From Candidatus Fermentibacterota bacterium (GTDB lineage: Bacteria > Fermentibacterota > Fermentibacteria > Fermentibacterales > Fermentibacteraceae): a stretch of 9,781 nt of DNA. The position numbers and the translations under genes were made by a program. Under the pieces are notes generated by a model. The model did not search any database. It saw only the letters and a list, made by a program, of their open reading frames with translations, and had not been told where the DNA came from. The stretch is taken from positions 1 through 9,781 of the forward strand of contig JAKLEF010000053.1 in NCBI GenBank assembly GCA_022703195.1. The letters are read 5' to 3'. Below are positions 6,756-9,781 of this stretch, piece after piece. Each line of letters begins with the position of its first letter. Position 1 is the stretch's first letter.

Positions 6756-7858
6756 TGCACCTCACCTCGCTTCGCATCGCTCGAGCTCAGCACGTGCCAG
6801 GCTCCCGTGAAGGCCGCGATGAGTGCCGCGGCCGGATTGACGTTGGCCCTGATCCGGGTTTCGCACATCTGGAATGCTTCGACCGCCTTCCCGAGGGAGT
6901 CGGCCGGCCAGCCGCACCCCCGGGGCAGGTCGTCCGGGGTCGAGAAGACCGCAGGGCTGCCCACGGCCAGCCTTCGCAGGTCGTGGAGGATGGCGCACAT
7001 CCCGGCGCACAGGCTCGTGCTCCCGGGGACGCCCAGCGCCTTGGCCATGACCCGGACCGCCGGGATGATGCCCGACGGCTCCGCGAGGGAGAGCAGCTCG
7101 ATCCCCCGCCTGACCACGTCCGGCAGCACCGGGCCCTCCTTCGCCAGGGAGAGCGCGTCGCCCACGCTGCCGTCGGCCATGGCGGCCGCGCGGGAGGCTT
7201 CGGCAGCGGTTGTCCCGGTGCGCTCCACGAGGATGCGGGCCACCGTCTCCGCGGGGACACGGCCGAATCTCACGAGATGGGCACGCGAACGTACGGTGGG
7301 GATCACCCCTGAAACCCTCTCCGCGGTCAGGATCAGGAGGGTTTCGGGTGGCGGCTCCTCGAGCGACTTGAGCAGGGCGTTGGAGGCTTCCTGCCTCATC
7401 CTGTCGACGTCGAGCAGGATCTCGACGCGCCCCCTGCCCTCGTAGGGCTTCAGCGCCATGCGGGCCTGTATCTCCCTGACGGCGTCTATCACGATAGCGG
7501 AGTTCCCCGGCACTGCCAGCCGTGTCGTGCCGTCGCCCGACCTCTTCGAGATGAGGTCGGCGATCTCCTCCGGCTTCGTGGCCCCCAGAACCGGGAACGT
7601 GATCCTCACGTCCGGGTGCTGGAGCCTCATGATCCTCCGGCAGTCGCCGCACTCGCCGCACCAGCCCGTACGGGAGTTCCTGCACATGAACGACGCGGCC
7701 AGGACCAGCGCGGTGGAGAACCGGCCGGTGCCCCTGGGCCCGGCGAATAGATAGGCATGCGCCAGCCTGCCGGAGGACAGGGCCGCCTGGAGGACCTCCT
7801 CGACGTCTTCATGTCCCAGGATGGGGTCGGGGCTCCTCCGGCCCAGTATCCCCGTCAC
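6752..7858 (-). CDS. holB: DNA polymerase III delta' subunit (clamp-loader AAA+ protein)
   Basis: Delta' is the stator subunit of the clamp loader that opens the beta sliding clamp. The 368-residue product begins VTGILGRRSPDPILGHEDV. It then has LAHAYLFAG and a P-loop-like GPRGTGR (40-46), a zinc-binding set Cys59, Cys67, Cys70, Cys73 (CGECGDC), the EILLDVDRM Walker B region (146-154) and the family hallmark ALLKSLEEPP (161-170). A sensor segment VRSRAH (189-194) replaces the usual SRC. The Walker A lysine is arginine, so ATP binding is probably lost or weak, which is normal for delta'. The frame stays open to 8737, but that region encodes the EnvC-like protein on the same strand in another frame. 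GTG 7858 is therefore chosen: it overlaps the upstream TGA as GTGA and has a good ribosome binding site. Confidence 0.93.
   Translation of the reverse strand: MTGILGRRSPDPILGHEDVEEVLQAALSSGRLAHAYLFAGPRGTGRFSTALVLAASFMCRNSRTGWCGECGDCRRIMRLQHPDVRITFPVLGATKPEEIADLISKRSGDGTTRLAVPGNSAIVIDAVREIQARMALKPYEGRGRVEILLDVDRMRQEASNALLKSLEEPPPETLLILTAERVSGVIPTVRSRAHLVRFGRVPAETVARILVERTGTTAAEASRAAAMADGSVGDALSLAKEGPVLPDVVRRGIELLSLAEPSGIIPAVRVMAKALGVPGSTSLCAGMCAILHDLRRLAVGSPAVFSTPDDLPRGCGWPADSLGKAVEAFQMCETRIRANVNPAAALIAAFTGAWHVLSSSDAKRGEVH
6758..6768 (-). promoter_or_regulatory. Tandem Shine-Dalgarno supporting the TTG start of the PSP1 gene
   Basis: Read on the minus strand, GAGGTGAGGTG lies inside the last codons of holB. 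The first GAGGTG ends seven bases before TTG 6755; the second copy ends only two bases before it. No in-frame ATG or GTG lies closer to a ribosome binding site, so this decides the unusual TTG start. Confidence 0.65.
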
Positions 7859-8988
7859 TGGAGGTATCCTTCGGGGTCGACGGGCTGGCCGCCGGCCCTG
7901 ATCTCGAAGTAGTAGCCGGCCCTCCCGTCGGAAAGGGAGCCTGCCCGGCCGAGGCGCTGCCCTCCGTCGACGCTGTCGCCGCATTCCACGTCCAGGTCTC
8001 CCAGATCGGCATAGATGGTGTAGTATCCGTCGAGATGGTCGACGATCACCATCCGGCCCAGGCTGGGGAACTCGCGGGCGTACAGCACCATCCCGCCGGA
8101 TACGGCGTTCACGTCGCATGCCGGCGGGGTGGCCACGCTTATGCCGTTGCTCGTGGTCTCCGTGCCGTAGACCGGGTGGACCTCGAGGCCGAAGCGCCGG
8201 ACCACCTCGCCGCCGGCGGGCCACGGGAGGGAGCCGGCCGAGTTCCCTATCACGCTCTCGGCGGATGGCTGGACGAGGCTCAGTGTCGCCGACACCGTCG
8301 AGCTCGCGGCCCTGAGGTCGCTCACGAGGGACGAGACCCTCTCCCTCTCGAGTTCGAGCGCCGCCGAGGAGTCCCTGGCGCGGGCCAGCTCGCTGCCGAG
8401 CTGGAGCCTGAGCATTGCCTGCCTGCCCTCCTCGGACACGATCCTCTCCTGGATCTCGTCCATCTGCCTCCTGAGCGATGCGATCTCGGTCTGGGCGAGA
8501 CGGAGGGAGTCCCTGTACCTCGAGAGGGAATCCGTCTCCATGCCGATCCGGATCTGCTCCTCGGCCGCCCTGCGGGCCAGGAACTCGAGGTAGGCCTCGC
8601 GCCTCAGCACCCGGGAAAGCCCCCCGCGACAGAACAGGGCCTCGGAGCCGAGCAGGCTCCTGTGCGAGTAGACATAGACAAGGTACTCGGAGAGGCTGCT
8701 CGAGAGAGCGGTCTGGAGCGACTCCCCCGCGGCGCACCGGGAATCGATCACCTCGAGGTCGCCCAGCAGCAGGGCCTCCTGCTGTTCCAGCCCCGCATAG
8801 AATGCCCTGGCGGCCAGGAGGTTCTCGTGGATGGCCACGAGGATGTCGGATACGGCGGCATGCTGGGCTTCCAGTTCAGCCGCGCGTATCCTGGTATCTT
8901 CGAGCCGGGCGCCCAGGCTGTCCAGCCCGGGGTTGCCCGATGCAAGCAGGATGGCCGTCAGAATCGCGTGGGGCACCGCTCCCCCCAT
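7855..8988 (-). CDS. EnvC-like murein hydrolase activator: coiled coil plus degenerate LytM/M23 domain
   Basis: The 377-residue product has a short hydrophobic leader (about 6-17, AILTAILLASG), so it is probably exported. Two long heptad-rich helical stretches follow (~22-110 and ~125-235), and a LytM/M23 domain fills 254-377 (PWPAGGEVVRRFG; YARE...GRMVIVDHLDGYYTIYADL; QRLGRAG; YYFEIRAGGQPVDPEGYL). In active M23 endopeptidases zinc is held by HxxxD and the second His of HxH. Here the matching positions read SNGIS (280-284) and GYY (358-360), so all three ligands are missing. E. coli EnvC has the same architecture and also lacks the ligands; it activates cell-division amidases instead of cutting peptidoglycan, and a similar job is inferred. 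GGAGG lies 14 bases before ATG 8988; GTG at codon 5 is a possible start. The gene ends in the GTGA overlap with holB. Confidence 0.88.
   Translation of the reverse strand: MGGAVPHAILTAILLASGNPGLDSLGARLEDTRIRAAELEAQHAAVSDILVAIHENLLAARAFYAGLEQQEALLLGDLEVIDSRCAAGESLQTALSSSLSEYLVYVYSHRSLLGSEALFCRGGLSRVLRREAYLEFLARRAAEEQIRIGMETDSLSRYRDSLRLAQTEIASLRRQMDEIQERIVSEEGRQAMLRLQLGSELARARDSSAALELERERVSSLVSDLRAASSTVSATLSLVQPSAESVIGNSAGSLPWPAGGEVVRRFGLEVHPVYGTETTSNGISVATPPACDVNAVSGGMVLYAREFPSLGRMVIVDHLDGYYTIYADLGDLDVECGDSVDGGQRLGRAGSLSDGRAGYYFEIRAGGQPVDPEGYLQ
7867..7872 (-). promoter_or_regulatory. Shine-Dalgarno deciding the GTG start of holB
   Basis: GAAGGA on the minus strand sits eight bases before GTG 7858, inside the last codons of the EnvC-like gene. 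Together with the GTGA overlap it fixes the holB start and argues against a start further upstream in the open frame. Confidence 0.7.
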
Positions 8989-9016
8989 CCCCGGGCGAGG
9001 CAGTCCTCCGCCGGGT

Positions 9017-9781
9017 CTACAGCTTCAGCTCCCTGCGTACCTCGTCGGCCTTGTCGGTCCTCTCCCAGGAGAAGGACCCGTCATCTCCGGGAATCCTGCC
9101 GAAGTGCCCGTAGGAGGCAGTCTTCCTGAAGATGGGCCGCCTGAGCCCGAGATGGTCGATGATGTCATATGGCTCCAGGGGGAATATACCCCTGACGAGC
9201 TCCACGACCTTCGCCTGGTCGCAGAACTTCTCGGTGCCGAAGGTGTCGAGGCGGACGGACACGGGTTCCGGCTTGCCGATGGCGTAGGCGAGCTGGATCT
9301 CGCAGCGGTCGGCTACGCCGGCCGCCACGAGGTTCTTGGCGATGTACCTGGCCATGTAGGCGGCGGACCTGTCGACCTTGGTCGAGTCCTTGCCCGAGAA
9401 GCAGCCGCCGCCATGCCTGCCGGCACCGCCGTAGGAGTCGACGATGATCTTGCGCCCGGTCAGCCCGGTGTCGCCGTTGGGGCCCCCTATGGCGAAGCGG
9501 CCCGAAGGATTGTAGAGGAAGTTCGAGCTGTTCCAGGGCACCGAGGGCCTCATGCAGTCGAGGACGGGCTTCACCACATGGGCGAGCACGTCGCTCTTCA
9601 TCGATGCGTTGTCCGCCTCGGGGGCATGGTGCACCGACATCAGTATCTCGGCTATCTCCACGGGATGGTTCTCGTCGTAGAGCACCGTTATCTGGCTCTT
9701 TGCGTCGGGGCGGGCCCACGGGAGAGTGCCGTCCCTCCTGACGACCGAGAGCTGCTCGAGCAGGCGGTGCGCGAGCTGGAG
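9017..9781 (-). CDS. metK: S-adenosylmethionine synthetase, C-terminal two thirds (5' end beyond the right edge)
   Basis: MetK makes S-adenosylmethionine from methionine and ATP in the cytosol. The frame is open to the last base of the window and encodes 254 residues of an expected ~385-400, beginning LQLAHRLLEQ. An internal ATG-like start at 9685 is therefore not the real one. Hallmarks in order are PWARPDAKSQITV (21-33), FLYNPSGRFAIGGPNGD (88-104), TGLTGRKIIVDSYGG (105-119) and the phosphate-loop signature GGGCFSGKD (124-132) followed by STKVDRSAAY. The C-terminal IFRKTASYGHFGR region (217-229) is also intact. The loop has Cys where most members have Ala, which I believe the family signature allows. 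It is the first visible gene of the minus-strand run, and its stop lies 28 bp before the EnvC-like gene. Confidence 0.97.
   Translation of the reverse strand, partial: LQLAHRLLEQLSVVRRDGTLPWARPDAKSQITVLYDENHPVEIAEILMSVHHAPEADNASMKSDVLAHVVKPVLDCMRPSVPWNSSNFLYNPSGRFAIGGPNGDTGLTGRKIIVDSYGGAGRHGGGCFSGKDSTKVDRSAAYMARYIAKNLVAAGVADRCEIQLAYAIGKPEPVSVRLDTFGTEKFCDQAKVVELVRGIFPLEPYDIIDHLGLRRPIFRKTASYGHFGRIPGDDGSFSWERTDKADEVRRELKL

Noticed and set aside
5898..7445. A 515-codon plus-strand open frame opposite PSP1 and holB
   Set aside because: Same antisense effect; the reading is compositionally biased and matches no family.
7720..7741. Arg replacing the Walker A lysine in HolB
   Set aside because: Delta' subunits often have a degenerate P-loop and act as a non-ATP-binding stator, so this is expected.
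7859..8737. Extension of holB by 293 codons to a start at 8737
   Set aside because: The extension reads as Arg/Gly/Pro-rich noise in another frame of the EnvC-like gene; the GTG at 7858 with a ribosome binding site and the GTGA overlap is the natural start.
9386..9412. Cys in the MetK loop signature GGGCFSGKD instead of Ala
   Set aside because: Small residue at a position that, as I recall, allows Ala, Ser or Cys in the family signature; not evidence of altered function.

Overview
The window comes from a G+C-rich bacterial genome whose gene set points to a little-cultured lineage of the FCB (Fibrobacteres-Chlorobi-Bacteroidetes) or neighbouring candidate phyla; Fermentibacteria-like bacteria are my best guess. 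The clue is a secreted C25 (gingipain-like) peptidase ending in a FlgD/T9SS-type C-terminal sorting domain, combined with high G+C, which argues against ordinary Bacteroidetes. This placement is inference from gene content only.

Layout. From about base 878 to the right edge every gene is on the minus strand and packed like one operon, transcribed right to left: metK (5' end off the right edge), an EnvC-like coiled-coil/degenerate LytM protein, holB (DNA polymerase III delta' subunit), a PSP1-domain (RicT/YaaT-type) gene, metG (methionyl-tRNA synthetase with C-terminal tRNA-binding domain), a YugP-type membrane zinc metallopeptidase, an M50 site-2-protease-like membrane metallopeptidase, and the C25 peptidase. 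Junctions are 28 bp or less or overlapping: GTGA, TTGA and TGATG overlaps join the envC-like gene, holB, psp1 and metG, and TAG-ATG directly abuts yugP and M50. The holB-psp1-metG neighbourhood resembles the holB-yaaT-yabA...metS region of Firmicutes, so its core is an old housekeeping cluster. The downstream half is an envelope proteolysis group of three peptidases. No promoter or intrinsic terminator is convincing inside the window; the operon promoter is expected beyond the right edge.

The left end differs. A plus-strand gene (84-881), which looks like a PpiC/SurA-type peptidyl-prolyl isomerase or chaperone, converges on the C25 gene, and the two stop codons share one CTAG. The first ~140 bases read convincingly on the minus strand as the C-terminal part of a CaiB/BaiF family CoA-transferase. 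Both genes therefore seem to lose their 5' ends at the same point near base 126-140, which suggests a rearrangement or a misassembly.

There is no CRISPR array, insertion sequence, tRNA or rRNA, and no gene-free stretch over 300 bases. I see no wholly new system. The best leads are the left-end junction, the EnvC-like protein with all LytM zinc ligands replaced, two membrane metalloproteases in one frame separated by a single amber codon, and the near-exclusive use of TAG wherever overlap geometry does not force TGA.
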